Positions 8,277 to 16,974 are shown, numbered from the stretch's first letter. The stretch: DNA of 64,000 nucleotides from Nocardioides gansuensis (GCF_003076135.1 NZ_QDGZ01000011.1:57754-121753); one strand, 5' to 3'. The notes: generated from the sequence alone by a model not told the origin. Program-made: numbers and translations.

Positions 8277-8323
8277 CCACTTCGGGGGACGCGGGCGGGC
8301 CGACGCGCGAGTACGTTCGACAG

Positions 8324-9085
8324 ATGGCCTTCACGGTGGACGGCACCGCCTACGACCGCTTCATGGGCCGCTACTCCGAGCCGCTGGCCGACCAGTTCGT
8401 CGAGTGGGCGCGCGTCCGTCCGGGCATGAAGGCGCTCGACGTCGGCTGTGGACCGGGTGCGCTGACGGCGCGACTGGTCGACCGGCTGGGCGCCGACGCG
8501 GTCACGGCCGTCGATCCCTCGCCCAGCTTCCTGGCCAGCCTGCAGGAGCGGCTGCCCGGTGTCGATGCCCGACGCGCCGGGGCCGAGGCGGTCCCCTTCC
8601 ACGACGACACCTTCGACGTGGTGACGGCCCAGCTCGTCGTCCACTTCATGAAGGACGCTCTCGCCGGGTTCGAGGAGATGACCCGCGTCGCCGTGCCGGG
8701 CGGCACCGTCTCGGCCTGCACCTGGGACCTCGCCGGGGATCGCTCCCCGATCAGCCCGCTGTGGCGGGCCGTCAGGGACCTGGACCCCTCGGTCAAGGGG
8801 GAGGAGAAGTTGCCCGGCACGGACCGGGGAGAGCTGGGCGAGCTGGCCCGGTCGGCCGGCCTCACCGACGTCGAGGAGTCGGAGCTGGCCGTGATCGTCA
8901 CCCATCCCAGCTTCGAGGAGTGGTGGGAGCCCTACACCCTCGGCGTGGGACCGTCGGGCGACTACGTCGTCTCCCTCGACGAGGAGCACCGCGCCGCGCT
9001 GCGCGAGCGCTGTCGCGAGCTCCTCCCGCCCGCGCCGTTCCAGCTCGAGGCCGTCGCATGGACCGTGCGCGGCCGCGCCGTCTGA
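8324..9085 (+). CDS. Class I SAM-dependent methyltransferase (methyltransferase 11 type)
   Basis: 253 residues. The Rossmann methyltransferase core holds motif I LDVGCGPGALTARLV (about 38-52), the acidic end of strand 2 (TAVDPS), motif with DDTFDVVTAQLVVHFM (about 96-111) and the post-core strand region. The N-terminal YDRFMGRYSEPLADQF segment is typical of a ubiquinone/UbiE-like small-molecule methyltransferase group. The acceptor is unknown. It ends just before an inverted-repeat element (9091-9200) shared with the convergent glutamate transporter operon. Confidence 0.85.
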   Translation: MAFTVDGTAYDRFMGRYSEPLADQFVEWARVRPGMKALDVGCGPGALTARLVDRLGADAVTAVDPSPSFLASLQERLPGVDARRAGAEAVPFHDDTFDVVTAQLVVHFMKDALAGFEEMTRVAVPGGTVSACTWDLAGDRSPISPLWRAVRDLDPSVKGEEKLPGTDRGELGELARSAGLTDVEESELAVIVTHPSFEEWWEPYTLGVGPSGDYVVSLDEEHRAALRERCRELLPPAPFQLEAVAWTVRGRAV

Positions 9086-9090
9086 GACTC

Positions 9091-9200
9091 GTTGCTCGAG
9101 TAGCCGCCCGGGGATGAGGCGGCGTATCGAGACCACTGACAGACGGTCGTGTGGTCTCGATACGCCTTCGCCTGACGGCTCGGGCTACTCGACCAGCGAC
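9091..9200. repeat. Dispersed Nocardioides-type inverted repeat, probable bidirectional terminator
   Basis: Perfect 16-bp arms GGCGTATCGAGACCAC (9121-9136) and GTGGTCTCGATACGCC (9151-9166), flanked by an outer pair CTCGAGTAGCC...GGCTACTCGAC. It sits between the convergent methyltransferase and gluD. It is the most complete copy of the repeat family also seen at 21425, 46953, 58598, and within nrdR and nrdJ. Folding into a long hairpin would stop transcription from both sides (inference). Confidence 0.8.
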
Positions 9201-9213
9201 AGGCTCACCGGGA

Positions 9214-10089
9214 TCAGCGGCTGTCGAAGGGAGCGCCGGTGGTCGTGCCGTGCTCGCCCACCATCGACACCTCCAGCACCTTCTTCTCGCCGACGTACTT
9301 CCTCTGGACCCAGTTGGCGAGCCAGGTGAGCAGCAGGTTGACCAGGATGTAGAGCGACGCGATCACGATGATCGTGGCGACGTGGTTCTGGAACGTGGGG
9401 AAGATCTGCCGCGCCATGCGGGTGAGACCGACGCCGGCGATGACGTAGCCGAGGGCCGTGTCCTTGAGGGCGACGACGCACTGACTGATGATCGCCGGGA
9501 TCATGATCTTCACGGCCTGCGGCAGCAGGACGAGCGTCATCACCTGCGTCTTGCGCATGCCGATGGCGTACGCCGCCTCCGCCTGGCCCTTCGGCACGGC
9601 GTTGACGCCGGCCCGGAAGACCTCGGCGAGGACGGCGCCGTTGTAGAGCGTGAGCGCCAGCACGACCGACCAGTAGGTGCGCGTATTGAGGGGCTCGAAG
9701 TCGCCGAAGATCGCATAGAAGCAGAAGATCATCAGCAGGATGACCGGCACCGCGCGGAAGAACTCGACGACCAGCCAGCAGGGCCAGCGGAGCCACGCGT
9801 GGTCGGAGAGCTTGCCGACACCGAAGATGACCCCGAAGACGACTGCGCCGATGATCGCGAGGAAGGCCATCTGCAGCGTGATCAGCAGGCCGTCGACCAG
9901 GATGGCCTCGATGTAGCGCGGCGTGAAGAACGGCTCCCACTTCTCGTAGGTCATCTGGCCGCTCGCCCAGAGTCGGTAGAACGCGAAGGCGATCAGCCCG
10001 GCGATCGCGGCGATGCCGACGAACGTGTAGATCCGGTGGCGGGCCACGGTGGCCGGGCCGGGGGCGTCGAAGAGGACTGCGGCAGGCAT
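9214..10089 (-). CDS. gluD: Glutamate ABC transporter permease GluD-like
   Basis: 291 residues from ATG 10089, whose A overlaps the gluC stop (TGATG). It is a HisM-type polar amino acid permease with several membrane segments and the docking loop VPKGQAEAAYAIGMRKTQVM followed by LLPQAVKIMIPAI. It is longer than GluC at the N-terminus (about 35 extra residues before the first membrane segment) and has a charged C-tail, both normal for actinobacterial GluD. It is last of four genes in the order gluA-gluB-gluC-gluD. Confidence 0.88.
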   Translation of the reverse strand: MPAAVLFDAPGPATVARHRIYTFVGIAAIAGLIAFAFYRLWASGQMTYEKWEPFFTPRYIEAILVDGLLITLQMAFLAIIGAVVFGVIFGVGKLSDHAWLRWPCWLVVEFFRAVPVILLMIFCFYAIFGDFEPLNTRTYWSVVLALTLYNGAVLAEVFRAGVNAVPKGQAEAAYAIGMRKTQVMTLVLLPQAVKIMIPAIISQCVVALKDTALGYVIAGVGLTRMARQIFPTFQNHVATIIVIASLYILVNLLLTWLANWVQRKYVGEKKVLEVSMVGEHGTTTGAPFDSR

Positions 10090-10778
10090 CAGGCGATCCT
10101 CCAGCGACGCTCGAGCAGGGTGGCGAAGAGCGAGACGACCTCGACCAGGATGATGTAGCCGAGCGCGAAGGCGATGAAGATCCCCCAGCGCTGGTCGGCG
10201 TGGTTGTTGGTGAAGATCTTCATCTGGGCAGCAGCCTCGAGGACGCCGAAGGCAGCCGCGACCGAGGTGTTCTTGAGGAGCGCGATCAGGGTGCTCGCCA
10301 GTGGCGGCACGGAGGCGCGGAAGGCCTGCGGGAGCACGACCTGGCTCATCACACCGGAGAAGGGGAGGCCGATCGCGCGGGCGGCCTCGGCCTGGCCGAG
10401 CGGCACGGCGTTGACGCCGGAGCGCAGCGCCTCGGCGACGAAGCAGGCGGTGTAGAGGCTCAGCGAGACGACGGCGGCGGTGAAGAACGAGGTGAAGTCG
10501 AGGGTGCCGATGTGGATGTCGACCCACTGGAAGTTCAGCAGGTTCCAGACCTTGCCGGCGCCGAGCTGGAAGAACATGAAGATCATCACCAGTGGGGTGT
10601 TGCGCACGACGGTGATATAGACGGCCGCCGCCCTGTTGAGCACCGCGATGGGACCCACTCGCATGGAGACGAGCAGGGTGCCGAGGAGAACTGAGAACAC
10701 CCCCGACACTGCGAAGAGCAGTGCCGTGTAGCCGAACGCCTTGAGCACGGCGTCGAATTGGTCGAGAACGGCCTCCAC
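10089..10778 (-). CDS. gluC: Glutamate ABC transporter permease GluC-like
   Basis: 229 residues. It is a polar amino acid permease with the docking loop VPLGQAEAARAIGLPFSGVM and the conserved LPQAFRASVPPLASTLIALLKNTS pattern spread over two segments. About five membrane helices are predicted by eye. It pairs with GluD to form the channel fed by GluB and energised by GluA, taking up glutamate (and perhaps glutamine or aspartate). It lies 73 bases after gluB. Confidence 0.88.
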   Translation of the reverse strand: MEAVLDQFDAVLKAFGYTALLFAVSGVFSVLLGTLLVSMRVGPIAVLNRAAAVYITVVRNTPLVMIFMFFQLGAGKVWNLLNFQWVDIHIGTLDFTSFFTAAVVSLSLYTACFVAEALRSGVNAVPLGQAEAARAIGLPFSGVMSQVVLPQAFRASVPPLASTLIALLKNTSVAAAFGVLEAAAQMKIFTNNHADQRWGIFIAFALGYIILVEVVSLFATLLERRWRIA

Positions 10779-10851
10779 GCCAGTCCTTCCTCCAGTGGGT
10801 ACGGCGAGCGGAGCCGGGATACGGTCCCGGCTCCGCTCGCCCGGTGTCAGA

Positions 10852-11754
10852 TCAGGACTCGGGGCAGGGGTCCAGCTCCGGGAACTCCGGCGTCTCGACG
10901 CCTGACGCGCCCAGGGTGCCCTCGAACGCCTCCGCCCACTGGCCGCTCTCGTTGGACTCGGTCAGCACGTCGTTGATCCACTGGCACATTTCGGGGTAGT
11001 CCTTGCTGTAGCCGACGCCGATGCGCTCCTCGGAGAACTCCTCGCCGACGACCGAGAGCTCGCCCTCGTTCTGCGCGGCGTAGCCCATCAGGATCGTGCC
11101 GTCCGTCGACATCGCCTCGACGGTGCCGTCGAGCACCTTCTCGGCGCACTCGGAGTAGGTGTCGAAGCCGACGGGCTTCATGCCCTGCGCCTCGACGTTC
11201 TCCAGCGAGGTCGAGCCGGTCACCGAGCAGACCTCCTTGCCCTGCAGGTCGTCGACGCTCTCGACGTCGCTGTCGGACTTCACCAGCAGCTGCTGGCCAG
11301 TGACCATGTAAGGACCCGCCTGACCGACGACCGCGCGGCGCTCCTCGGTGATCGAGTACGACGCGAGCACCAGGTCGACGGTGCCGTCCTGGAGGAAGGG
11401 CTCACGGTTGTCGGAGATGGTCTCGATCCACTCCACCTGGCTGGTGTCGTTGGGGTCGAGGCCCAGGTCTGCGGCCAGGAGCTTGGCGATCTCGACGTCG
11501 AAGCCGGTCGGGATGTCGGACGCGGGGTCCTTGAAGCCCAGACCGGGCTGGTCGTACTTGACGCCGATCTTGACGCCGCCCGCCTCGGCGAGCTCCCGCA
11601 TGCGGGTGCCCTCCTCGAACTGCTCGGCGGCGTTCTCCTCCACCTCGACGTCGACGGGGCCCTCCTCCTCACCGGCCTCGCCACACGCGGCGAGCGAAAG
11701 GGCCAGGGCCGTGGCGGCGAAGACCGCCTTGGTACGGATGAATCGCATCTGCAT
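10852..11754 (-). CDS. gluB: Glutamate-binding lipoprotein GluB-like
   Basis: 300 residues. The signal peptide ends in LSLAAC with Cys24 as the lipidated residue, followed by an acidic linker rich in Glu. The body is a family 3 binding protein: KIGVKYDQPGLGFKD, then PTGFDVEIAKLLAADLGLD, VDLVLASYSITEERRAVVGQAG and the hinge near GKEVCSVTGST. The Ser/Thr/Arg-rich pocket regions fit an acidic amino acid ligand. ATG 11754 is followed by another ATG two codons later (11748), so either may be used. Confidence 0.9.
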   Translation of the reverse strand: MQMRFIRTKAVFAATALALSLAACGEAGEEEGPVDVEVEENAAEQFEEGTRMRELAEAGGVKIGVKYDQPGLGFKDPASDIPTGFDVEIAKLLAADLGLDPNDTSQVEWIETISDNREPFLQDGTVDLVLASYSITEERRAVVGQAGPYMVTGQQLLVKSDSDVESVDDLQGKEVCSVTGSTSLENVEAQGMKPVGFDTYSECAEKVLDGTVEAMSTDGTILMGYAAQNEGELSVVGEEFSEERIGVGYSKDYPEMCQWINDVLTESNESGQWAEAFEGTLGASGVETPEFPELDPCPES

Positions 11755-11772
11755 CTCCTTGTTGTGGATGTC

Positions 11773-12549
11773 TCAGTGCTTGAGGATCTTGCCGAGGAAG
11801 TCCTTGGCGCGGTCGGACTTCGGGTTGGTGAAGAACTCCTCGGGAGTGCCCTCCTCGACGATCGCGCCGTCGGCCATGAAGACGACGCGGTTGGCGGCAG
11901 TGCGGGCGAAGCCCATCTCGTGGGTGACGACGATCATCGTCATGCCCCGGCCGGCGAGGTCGATCATCACGTCGAGGACCTCCTTGATCATCTCCGGGTC
12001 GAGCGCGGAGGTCGGCTCGTCGAAGAGCATCACCTTCGGCTCCATCGCGAGCGCGCGGGCGATCGCGACACGCTGCTGCTGTCCGCCGGAGAGCTGGGCG
12101 GGATACTTGGCGGCCTGGTGGGCGACCCCCACGCGATCCAGCAGCTCTCTGGCCTTGGCCTCCGCCTCGGCCTTGTTCATGCCGCGCACCTTGATCGGCC
12201 CCAGGGTGACGTTCTCGAGGATCGTCTTGTGGGCGAACAGGTTGAAGCTCTGGAACACCATGCCGACTTCGGCCCGGTGCGCCGCGAGCGCCTTGCCCTC
12301 CTGGGGCAGCTCCTTGCCGTCGATGAAGATGACGCCGTCGTCGATGGTCTCGAGCCGGTTGATGGTGCGGCACAGCGTTGACTTGCCCGAGCCGGATGGG
12401 CCGATCACAACGACGACCTCGCCCTTCTGCACGTTCAGGTCGATGTCCTTGAGGGCCTGCATCTGACCGAAGTACTTCTGCACGCCCCGCATCTCGACGA
12501 GACCGCTTCCGTGGCCGGCAGCAGCCGGCTGTCCCTCCAGCACTGTCAT
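11773..12549 (-). CDS. gluA: Glutamate ABC transporter ATP-binding protein GluA-like
   Basis: 258 residues from ATG 12549. The open frame extends upstream, but without similarity. Walker A GPSGSGKST, Q-loop VGMVFQSFNLFAH, signature LSGGQQQRVAIARAL, Walker B VMLFDEPTSALDPE and switch TH in VVTHEMGFA are all intact, as in GlnQ/GluA. It is first gene of the uptake operon, 18 bases before gluB. gluABCD next to miaB is a neighbourhood known from other actinobacteria, which supports the glutamate assignment over generic polar amino acids. Confidence 0.9.
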   Translation of the reverse strand: MTVLEGQPAAAGHGSGLVEMRGVQKYFGQMQALKDIDLNVQKGEVVVVIGPSGSGKSTLCRTINRLETIDDGVIFIDGKELPQEGKALAAHRAEVGMVFQSFNLFAHKTILENVTLGPIKVRGMNKAEAEAKARELLDRVGVAHQAAKYPAQLSGGQQQRVAIARALAMEPKVMLFDEPTSALDPEMIKEVLDVMIDLAGRGMTMIVVTHEMGFARTAANRVVFMADGAIVEEGTPEEFFTNPKSDRAKDFLGKILKH

Positions 12550-12694
12550 GGCACGCAACCTACCTAGTGGAGAGTGCTCGGGGCCACGTCCGCAGGCGGA
12601 GAGGCAAAACGTGATCCAGTCGTGACGTCCCCTTGCTCGTGCGCACGGGCCCGGCGGCGCGCGCCATACGCCGGGCCGGGCGCCCTGCACGCGA

Positions 12695-12728
12695 CGGAGC
12701 CCCCGGCGTGGGTGCGCCGGGGGCTCCG
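12695..12728 (-). terminator. GC-rich hairpin terminator of the subtilase gene
   Basis: Arms GGAGCCCCCGGCG (12696-12708) and CGCCGGGGGCTCC (12715-12727) are perfectly complementary, extended by one more pair on the outside, with a 6-base loop. It lies 23 bases after the protease stop and has no clear U-run, as is usual in high-GC actinomycetes. Confidence 0.8.
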
Positions 12729-12750
12729 GGGTCGATCAGGTGCGCGATGC

Positions 12751-13836
12751 TCAGCCAGCGCCCACCGCGGCGGCAGCGTCGAGCCGTGGCCCGGTGAACG
12801 CCGTGGTGAGCGGCAGGTCGGTCCGGGCCGTGTCGACGATCCGCTGGGCGGCTGTCGCTCCCGTGATGCCCTGCTGGGCCAGGAGCGCGCCCACACCGGC
12901 GACGTGCGGCGCCGCCATCGACGTGCCGGACATGACGCCGTAGCCGTCGATGCCCGTGCAGGAGTCGGTCTCCAGGCTGAGCGGCACGGTCGCCCAGATG
13001 GCGCCGTCGCAGGTGAGGATGCCGCCGCCGGGAGCCGCGATGTCGATCTCGTAGCCCCAGTCGGTGTAGACCGCCGGGTCCTCGGTCGGGCCGTACGCCG
13101 CGACGCACAGTGCCGTGTCGTTGTAGAACTCGCTGCCCTGGCCGCACCACGGGACGCCGTCGTTGCCCGCCGAGAGCGTGACCAGGATGCCGGCGTCGGA
13201 CGCCTCCTGCACGGCGGCGCTGAACTCGTCGACCGGGAGCACGGGGTTGTCCAGGATCGGGCCGGTCCCGGCGACGTAGCCGATGCTCATGGTGATGACG
13301 TCGGCTCCCTCGGCCACGGCGTACCGCATCGCGGCGGTGGTGTCGCCGGAGATCGAGCCGTCGTCATCACCGACGCGCAGCGGCATGATGTTCGCTTGCG
13401 GCGCGACACCGGTGATGCCCGAGCCGTCCGCGGCGGCCGCCACCGTGCCCGCGACGTGGGTGCCGTGGCCGTGCCCGTCGTCGACGTAGGACATGCCCTG
13501 GCACGGTGCCTTCACGCCCTTCGGGCAAACCCACGAGACCGGGTTGACGATGCGGCCGGCGAACTCGTTGTGGTCGACGTCGATGCCGGTGTCGATCACG
13601 GCAACCGTGACGCCCGCGCCGGTGGCGACCGAGTTGGCGAGCGGGGACCCGATCTCGGCCATGTCCCACTGCTTGTGGGTCAGGTCCGTGGCGTACGGAG
13701 CCGCCGTCTGCGTGGGCGCCTTCGGGCCCTTCTTCCGTTCGAGGTCCTGCAGGTCCGCCGCTGCTGCGGTGGGGGCCACCAGCAGACCGACCGCGGCCAG
13801 CGCCAGGCAGGTGGGGCGGAGAGCACGGAGGTGCAT
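12751..13836 (-). CDS. Secreted S8 (subtilisin-like) serine protease
   Basis: 361 residues. A Sec signal peptide covers residues 1 to about 27 (ends PTAAAA-D). The subtilase triad is complete: Asp82 in VIDTGID, His127 in HGHGTHVAGT and Ser306 in SGTSMAAPHVAG, with oxyanion Asn225 in SAGND. No clear inhibitor I9 propeptide is seen, only about 30 residues between the signal and the catalytic domain. Several Cys (104, 112, 231, 244, 276, 293) probably pair outside the cell. It probably degrades extracellular protein for nutrition. ATG 13836 faces miaB across 126 bases. A strong hairpin follows the stop. Confidence 0.92.
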   Translation of the reverse strand: MHLRALRPTCLALAAVGLLVAPTAAAADLQDLERKKGPKAPTQTAAPYATDLTHKQWDMAEIGSPLANSVATGAGVTVAVIDTGIDVDHNEFAGRIVNPVSWVCPKGVKAPCQGMSYVDDGHGHGTHVAGTVAAAADGSGITGVAPQANIMPLRVGDDDGSISGDTTAAMRYAVAEGADVITMSIGYVAGTGPILDNPVLPVDEFSAAVQEASDAGILVTLSAGNDGVPWCGQGSEFYNDTALCVAAYGPTEDPAVYTDWGYEIDIAAPGGGILTCDGAIWATVPLSLETDSCTGIDGYGVMSGTSMAAPHVAGVGALLAQQGITGATAAQRIVDTARTDLPLTTAFTGPRLDAAAAVGAG

Positions 13837-13962
13837 GGGTGTCTTCCTTCCGAAAAGAGGGACGTCACGCTCAACGCCGGCACCCGCCAGAGCGTTATGG
13901 GCAGCGGGGGGCGGTCGTGCGATTGGGGCGGCCCCCGCGCCGCGCCGTACCCTTGACCGGTC

Positions 13963-15513
13963 ATGACCAGCGCCACTCGCACCTACGAAGTCGTCACCTA
14001 CGGGTGCCAGATGAACGTCCACGACTCCGAGCGCCTCACCGGCCTGCTCGAGGAGGCGGGCTATGTGCGCGCGCCCGAGGACGAGCAGGCCGACGTGGTC
14101 GTCTTCAACACCTGCGCGGTGCGGGAGAACGCCGACAACAAGCTCTACGGCAACCTCGGCCACCTCGCGCCGGTGAAGGCGAAGAAGCCCGGCATGCAGA
14201 TCGCCGTCGGCGGCTGCATGGCCCAGAAGGACCGCGACACGATCGTGAAGCGCGCGCCCTGGGTCGACGTCGTCTTCGGCACCCACAACATCGGCTCGCT
14301 GCCGGTGCTGCTGGAGCGTGCGCGGGTGCAGGAGGAGGCGCAGGTCGAGATCCTCGAGTCGCTCGAGGTCTTCCCGTCGACGCTGCCGACCCGTCGAGAG
14401 AGTGCGTACGCCGCGTGGGTGAGCGTGTCGGTCGGGTGCAACAACACCTGCACGTTCTGCATCGTCCCGTCGCTGCGCGGCAAGGAGAAGGACCGCCGGC
14501 CGGGCGACATCCTCGCCGAGGTGCGCGCGCTGGTCGCCGAGGGGGTCACCGAGGTGACGCTGCTGGGGCAGAACGTCAACTCCTACGGCGTCGAGTTCGG
14601 CGACCGGCAGGCGTTCTCCAAGCTGCTGCGCGCGTGCGGCGAGATCGAGGGGCTGGAGCGGGTGCGCTTCACCTCGCCCCACCCGGCGGAGTTCACCGAC
14701 GACGTGATCGCCGCGATGGCCGAGACGCCCAATGTGATGCACCAGTTGCACATGCCGCTGCAGTCCGGCTCCGACCGGGTGCTGCGCGCGATGCGCCGGT
14801 CCTACCGGTCGTCGAAGTTCCTCGGCATCATCGACCGCGTGCGCGAGGCGATGCCGGACGCCGCGATCACCACCGACATCATCGTCGGCTTCCCGGGGGA
14901 GACGGAGGAGGACTTCCAGGCCACCCTCGACGTCGTACGCCGCTCCCGCTTCGCCGGCGCCTTCACGTTCCAGTACTCCCCACGCCCTGGCACGCCTGCC
15001 GCGACGATGGACGACCAGGTGCCGCCCGACGTCGTGAAGTCCCGCTACGAGCGGCTCGCCGCGCTGGCGAACGAGGTCGCCTGGGAGGAGAACAAGGCGC
15101 TCGTCGGACGCCGCGTCGAGCTGATGGTCGCCGAGGGAGAGGGTCGCAAGGACACCGCCACCCAGCGGCTCTCGGGGCGTGGGCCGGACAACCGGCTGGT
15201 GCACTTCACGCCCGACCTGTCCGGCGTCTCGACTCCGCTCGACCAGCCGGAGTCGGTGGGTCGACCGGAGTCGGTGGGTCGAGCGGAGTCGAGACCCATC
15301 CGGCCGGGCGACATGGTCACCGTCGAGATCACCTATGCCGCGCCCCACCACCTCGTCGCCGACGGCCCGGTGGTGGCCGTGCGCCGCACCCGCGCCGGCG
15401 ACGCCTGGGAGGCCCGCCAAGGGGCTTCCGCGTCCACCGGCGCGTCGGTCGGGCTCGGCATGCCGTCGGTCGGCGTGCCCGCCCCGCTGTCCACCGCGCC
15501 CGCCTGCGGCTGA
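13963..15513 (+). CDS. miaB: tRNA-2-methylthio-N6-dimethylallyladenosine synthase MiaB
   Basis: 516 residues. The N-terminal domain carries Cys15, Cys51 and Cys85, which bind one 4Fe-4S cluster. The radical SAM domain has GCNNTCTFC (Cys159, 163, 166). A TRAM RNA-binding domain follows near 390-480. It adds the 2-methylthio group to i6A37 of tRNAs reading U-starting codons. MiaA, which makes i6A37, is at 17096. It is unusual in that residues 422-445 are encoded by a copy of the chromosomal repeat inserted in frame in the TRAM region, and a Ala/Gly/Pro-rich tail follows. The core is intact, so the enzyme is probably active. Confidence 0.95.
   Translation: MTSATRTYEVVTYGCQMNVHDSERLTGLLEEAGYVRAPEDEQADVVVFNTCAVRENADNKLYGNLGHLAPVKAKKPGMQIAVGGCMAQKDRDTIVKRAPWVDVVFGTHNIGSLPVLLERARVQEEAQVEILESLEVFPSTLPTRRESAYAAWVSVSVGCNNTCTFCIVPSLRGKEKDRRPGDILAEVRALVAEGVTEVTLLGQNVNSYGVEFGDRQAFSKLLRACGEIEGLERVRFTSPHPAEFTDDVIAAMAETPNVMHQLHMPLQSGSDRVLRAMRRSYRSSKFLGIIDRVREAMPDAAITTDIIVGFPGETEEDFQATLDVVRRSRFAGAFTFQYSPRPGTPAATMDDQVPPDVVKSRYERLAALANEVAWEENKALVGRRVELMVAEGEGRKDTATQRLSGRGPDNRLVHFTPDLSGVSTPLDQPESVGRPESVGRAESRPIRPGDMVTVEITYAAPHHLVADGPVVAVRRTRAGDAWEARQGASASTGASVGLGMPSVGVPAPLSTAPACG
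15226..15297. repeat. Dispersed repeat copy inside miaB
   Basis: GTCTCGACTCCGCTCGACC followed by units GGAGTCGGTGGGTCGA twice and GCGGAGTCGAGACC. It is the same family as the intergenic arrays at 15548 and 22291. It is 72 bases long, a multiple of three, and adds 24 codons without a stop. Confidence 0.85.
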
Positions 15514-15547
15514 GTTTCCACAGTCCGCGGAAGCCGCCTGAGCGGGG

Positions 15548-15646
15548 GTCTCGACTCCGCTCGACCACCGGGACTCCGCTCGACCACCGGGACTCCGCTC
15601 GACCACCGGGACTCCGCTCGACTACCGCGGCTCCGCTCGACCACAG
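15548..15646. repeat. Tandem 19-bp repeat array downstream of miaB
   Basis: Units of GACTCCGCTCGACCACCGG begin at 15553, 15572, 15591 and 15610, with a variant unit at about 15629 (GGCTCCGCTCGACCACAG). The first unit is preceded by GTCTC, recreating the GTCTCGACTCCGCTCGACC core of the dispersed family. Confidence 0.85.
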
Positions 15647-15650
15647 ACAA

Positions 15651-15691
15651 CCGGGTTGATCACTGCTACCCCGCGGCAGTGATCAACCCGG
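15651..15691. terminator. Perfect hairpin between convergent miaB and a small acidic gene
   Basis: Arms CCGGGTTGATCACTGC (15651-15666) and GCAGTGATCAACCCGG (15676-15691) with a 9-base loop. The 16-bp stem has no mismatch. Its position between two converging genes fits a bidirectional terminator. Confidence 0.85.
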
Positions 15692-15700
15692 CTCCTGGTT

Positions 15701-15991
15701 TCACGCGGGCGGCTCGACGCTCCCGTCCTCTGCCTCCTGGCCGGCGTCCGGGGTCACCTCGGTGCCGGCCTCCTGGTCGTCGGCGTGGCCCTCGGGCGCC
15801 TGCTTCTTCTCGTCGGGCGCGGAGACCTCCGGTGGCAGGACGTCGTCGACACTGGGGTTGCGGCCCGGGTCGAGGTCGCGGCCGTCGGTGACCGGCTCGT
15901 CCTCGTAGACGGCGTCGATGCCGCCAGGCACCAGCTCGGGCTCGCTCACGGTGGGTTCGGGCATCGGCCCGAGATCTTCGGTCTTGCTCAT
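15701..15991 (-). CDS. Small acidic protein of unknown function
   Basis: 96 residues, rich in Asp, Glu and Pro, with no hydrophobic segment and no recognisable domain, so it is likely cytoplasmic and disordered. ATG 15991 is preceded by a strong Shine-Dalgarno (GGGAGGGACCC before ATG), which supports real translation. Genes for such short acidic proteins near miaB are familiar in Nocardioidaceae, but I cannot name a function. The upstream neighbour on the same strand is a Nudix hydrolase 50 bases away. Confidence 0.7.
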   Translation of the reverse strand: MSKTEDLGPMPEPTVSEPELVPGGIDAVYEDEPVTDGRDLDPGRNPSVDDVLPPEVSAPDEKKQAPEGHADDQEAGTEVTPDAGQEAEDGSVEPPA

Positions 15992-16041
15992 GGGTCCCTC
16001 CCTTGGGGTGACCCGTCCCCGGTTCCCGCAGAGGGCCTGCG

Positions 16042-16509
16042 TTACACCCGCTCGCCGGCGAACCCGAACGAGAGGTAGCGCTCGCCGCTGCCGAGCGAGG
16101 CCAACGCGAGGGCCTCGTGGGGTACGACGGGGTGGGGCAGGTCGTCGAGCGGACACCACCGGAGCTCCACCGCCTTCTCCGGCTCGGTGATCGTCGGCTC
16201 GCCCGCCCACGACCGCGCCGTGAAGAAGAAGTCGACCCGCTCGTCGATGTCCTCGCCGCCCCGGGTGCGCTGCATCGTGAACTCGAACCGCAGGTCCACC
16301 CCCGTCAGGCCGAGCTCCTCGGCGGCCTCGCGCCGCGCCGCGTCGTACGCCGTCTCGCCGCGCTCGACGTGGCCGGCGGCCGCGGCCGCCCAGTGGCCAG
16401 ACATGTAGGGGACGTCGCCGCGCAGCTGCAGCAACACCTCGGTGCCGCGGGCGCCCTCGCGGAGGAGGAAGACGTAGGCGGCAGGGACGACGACGAACCG
16501 GTCTGGCAC
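16042..16509 (-). CDS. Nudix hydrolase
   Basis: 155 residues from GTG 16509. The Nudix box is complete around residues 46-68: GHVERGET, then REAAEELG with the metal-binding Glu pair. The N-terminal strand VVPAAYVFLLRE and the C-terminal ELRWCPLDDLPHPVVPHE segment match small nucleotide-derivative hydrolases. It cleaves a nucleoside diphosphate linked to another group, using Mg2+. The exact substrate cannot be read from sequence. It lies in a minus-strand run with two unrelated small genes between miaB and miaA. Confidence 0.88.
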   Translation of the reverse strand: MPDRFVVVPAAYVFLLREGARGTEVLLQLRGDVPYMSGHWAAAAAGHVERGETAYDAARREAAEELGLTGVDLRFEFTMQRTRGGEDIDERVDFFFTARSWAGEPTITEPEKAVELRWCPLDDLPHPVVPHEALALASLGSGERYLSFGFAGERV

Positions 16510-16539
16510 GCCGCCGACCCTAGCCCGCTACGACGTCCG

Positions 16540-16974
16540 TCAGGGGCGCGGCTGGTACTGCTCGCCGGTGGCGGGGTTCTCCGGGTCGGTGGGGAGTCCG
16601 GGCTGGTAGGGGTCGGTGGTGGGCTCGGTCGGCTCCGTGGGTTCGGTGGCCGGGTCGACGCCCGGCTCCGTGTGTGGATCGACCGAGGGGTCGCTGGACT
16701 GGCTGGACGGCTTGACCTCGGGCTCGGTGGGCGAGGTCGGGTCGCTGGGGTCGATGGGCTCGCCCGGGAGGGGAGTGGGCTCGCCGGGCAGCGGCTCGCC
16801 GGGCTCGCCGGGGACCGGCTCGCCCGGGATGGGCGCGGTCGGGTCGGTCGGGGGGTCGGTGGTCGGGTCGACCGAGGGATCCGTGGTGTCCGCCGGCTCG
16901 GCGCCGATGCCGCCGCCGATCCGGCCGCGCAACTTGTCGACAGCTCCCTTGAGCTGGTCTCCGATGCTGCTCAT
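16540..16974 (-). CDS. Pro/Thr/Glu-rich low-complexity protein
   Basis: 144 residues. The first 25 (MSSIGDQLKGAVDKLRGRIG) form an amphipathic basic helix, and the rest is a low-complexity PGEP/TDP/TEP tail without membrane segment or signal peptide. ATG 16974 has GGGAG nine bases upstream; an in-frame ATG at 16980 is too close to it. The short helix resembles starts of small stress-related actinobacterial proteins, but this is weak. Function unknown. It is divergent from miaA. Confidence 0.6.
   Translation of the reverse strand: MSSIGDQLKGAVDKLRGRIGGGIGAEPADTTDPSVDPTTDPPTDPTAPIPGEPVPGEPGEPLPGEPTPLPGEPIDPSDPTSPTEPEVKPSSQSSDPSVDPHTEPGVDPATEPTEPTEPTTDPYQPGLPTDPENPATGEQYQPRP

Noticed and set aside
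15553..15646. Possible CRISPR or recombination array at 19-bp period
   Set aside because: It is a simple tandem repeat without spacers, sharing its core with the dispersed family.
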